Shown: piece by piece, positions 3,935-5,247 of the stretch
How positions within the stretch are numbered: the first letter of the stretch is position 1
How the letters are laid out: each line of letters begins with the position of its first letter
Origin: DAOTWP01 sp034435675
GTDB lineage: Bacteria > Chloroflexota > Anaerolineae > Aggregatilineales > Phototrophicaceae
Direction of reading: 5' to 3'
NCBI GenBank assembly: GCA_034435675.1
Contig: DAOTWP010000308.1
Span: 1-5,247, forward strand
DNA: 5,247 nucleotides
Translations under genes and position numbers: made by a program
The notes under the pieces: model-generated
What the model was told of the DNA's origin: nothing
The model's database searches: none
Seen by the model: the letters and a program-made list of their open reading frames with translations, nothing else

Positions 3935-5247
3935 CGCCGGATAATCACCAGCGTTTCATCATCGAACGCGCCTTCGCCGCCCGCGTGTGCCTGCACCGCG
4001 CGCACAATCTCGTCGCTTAACGCCTGCGCCGGCAGCCCGGCATGTTCCACGACCAGTGTTTCCAGCCGTTCCACCCCAAACTCCTCATGCTGGGCGTCGT
4101 TGCATTCGGTGATGCCGTCGGTATACAGCACCAGCACATCGCCCTTGTTCATCGGCAGGACGCGCTCTTCGTAGACCGCGTTGCGGAAAATGCCCATCGC
4201 CACACCCGGCGCGGTCAGATAATGGCACTGCCCGGTTTCGGCGCGGAAATGCAGCGGCGGGTTGTGCCCCGCGCTGGCAAACTGCACCTCGCCGTTGCTG
4301 AGATTGAGGTACGCCAGAAACGCCGTCGTGAACATCATTGACTGCTGGCTGTCGGCAATCGTCTGGTTGGCGCGCACCAGCAGATCCGCGGGCGCAAAGC
4401 CCAGACTGAGCGCAAAACGCATCACGGTGACGCTGAGTGCCATGAACAACGCGGCGGGAATGCCCTTGCCGCTGACATCGGCAATCGTCACCGCCAGCCG
4501 CCCGTCCGGCAGCAGCGTGAAGTCGTAGAAGTCGCCTGCCACGTCGTACATCGGACGCCAGTACGCGGCAAGCTCCCAACCGGGATGCTGCGGGACAATC
4601 TGCGGCAGAAAGCTGGTCTGGATGCGCCGCGCGGTTTCGAGTTCCTGGTTGACCAACCGCTGCTCAATTTCGCGGGCGTGCATGCGCGCATTTTCAATGC
4701 TGACCGCTGCCTGGGACGCCATCGCCACCAGCAGACGTTCGTCGCGCACGCGGAACGGTCCGCCGCGTTTGTTAAGCACCTGCACCACCCCGATCAGCTT
4801 CTGCTGTGTGTTGCGCATTGGCGCGGCGAGCAGTGTCTGCGAGTGAAAACCGGTAATGCGGTCAAAGTCGGGGTTGAAGCGTGGATCCATTTGCGCGTTG
4901 CGGATGTTGAGCACCTCCCCGGTGGCAGCGACATGCCCGGCAATGCCTTCGCCCACTTTTACGCGGATTTCGTGCAGTTTGTTAGTGTCTTCCATCAGAA
5001 TCAGGCTGAACAACTCACCCCTGTCCTGGTCAATCAGATACAGCGTGCCGCGCTCGGCGTCCAGCGCCTCGACCAGCTTATTGACCATGCGCCGCAGCAG
5101 TTGTTCCAGCGGCATATCCGCTGACATCAGCTTGCTGATACTGAGCATGGCGTTGAGTTCGCGCAGGGCGTCGGGCGGGCGCTGCCCCGGCGCGAGGCGT
5201 TCAATGCGCTTGGTCAGGCGCAGGATGTTGGGGTCATCCGGTTGGGT
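3928..5247 (-). CDS. GAF domain-containing SpoIIE/PP2C-type protein serine phosphatase (5' end outside window)
   Basis: The reading frame stays open from the TGA at 3930-3928 to the right edge, giving 439 visible residues; the ATG at 5148 is internal to a continuing helix (ALRELNAMLSISKLM) and is probably not the true start. Visible residues about 1-45 look like a linker and coiled coil. A GAF sensor domain spans about 46-190 (LVEALDAERGTLYLI, VGEGIAGHVAATGE, LIGVVQVLNK, AVSIENARM). A short coiled coil with QELETARRIQTSFLP leads into the SpoIIE/PP2C phosphatase at about 224-439. Metal-binding Asp motifs are intact: DVAGDFYD (D235, D239), ADVSGKG (D257), YTDGITE (D377) and DDETL (429-430). AGHNPP is also present. 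Such RsbU-like enzymes dephosphorylate anti-sigma-antagonist (STAS) proteins in partner-switching pathways. No STAS or RsbW-type kinase gene is visible here. The missing N-terminus could hold a further sensor such as FHA or PAS. Confidence 0.93.
   Translation of the reverse strand, partial: TQPDDPNILRLTKRIERLAPGQRPPDALRELNAMLSISKLMSADMPLEQLLRRMVNKLVEALDAERGTLYLIDQDRGELFSLILMEDTNKLHEIRVKVGEGIAGHVAATGEVLNIRNAQMDPRFNPDFDRITGFHSQTLLAAPMRNTQQKLIGVVQVLNKRGGPFRVRDERLLVAMASQAAVSIENARMHAREIEQRLVNQELETARRIQTSFLPQIVPQHPGWELAAYWRPMYDVAGDFYDFTLLPDGRLAVTIADVSGKGIPAALFMALSVTVMRFALSLGFAPADLLVRANQTIADSQQSMMFTTAFLAYLNLSNGEVQFASAGHNPPLHFRAETGQCHYLTAPGVAMGIFRNAVYEERVLPMNKGDVLVLYTDGITECNDAQHEEFGVERLETLVVEHAGLPAQALSDEIVRAVQAHAGGEGAFDDETLVIIRRR

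Overview
This 5.2-kb window is GC-rich bacterial chromosome with six protein genes, two of them cut by the window edges. Several traits suggest a Chloroflexota (Anaerolineae-like) or similar environmental bacterium: an ECF sigma operon, a Pro/Ala/Glu-rich protein ending in an IEGIGPK helix-hairpin-helix domain, and a GAF-SpoIIE phosphatase. That placement is inferred from style of gene content; no taxonomic marker is present.

Left part (1-992). The 3' end of an HxlR-type winged-helix regulator is followed by a GC-rich hairpin with a T tract. The same stretch can fold in two mutually exclusive ways. A PemK/MazF-like gene follows with no antitoxin gene next to it.

Middle (993-2246). A minus-strand gene encodes a membrane-anchored protein: two N-terminal transmembrane segments, a roughly 165-residue Ala/Pro/Glu linker built from DNA tandem repeats, and a C-terminal helix-hairpin-helix domain. 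A 318-bp divergent intergenic region separates it from the next operon. That region holds a candidate promoter for each direction, a CAAAG repeat and a stem-loop.

Right part (2247-5247). A tight plus-strand operon encodes an ECF sigma factor, a cysteine-free acidic protein in the usual anti-sigma position, and a Nudix protein whose Nudix box has lost two of its conserved glutamates. Facing it tail to tail, with 12 bp between stop codons and a 14-bp perfect palindrome at the junction, is a GAF-SpoIIE (PP2C-type) phosphatase whose reading frame runs off the right edge.

The most interesting possibility is the sigma operon: an ECF sigma factor paired with an unusual, zinc-finger-less candidate regulator and a probably ligand-binding or weakened Nudix domain. 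No mobile element, CRISPR array, tRNA or rRNA was seen.
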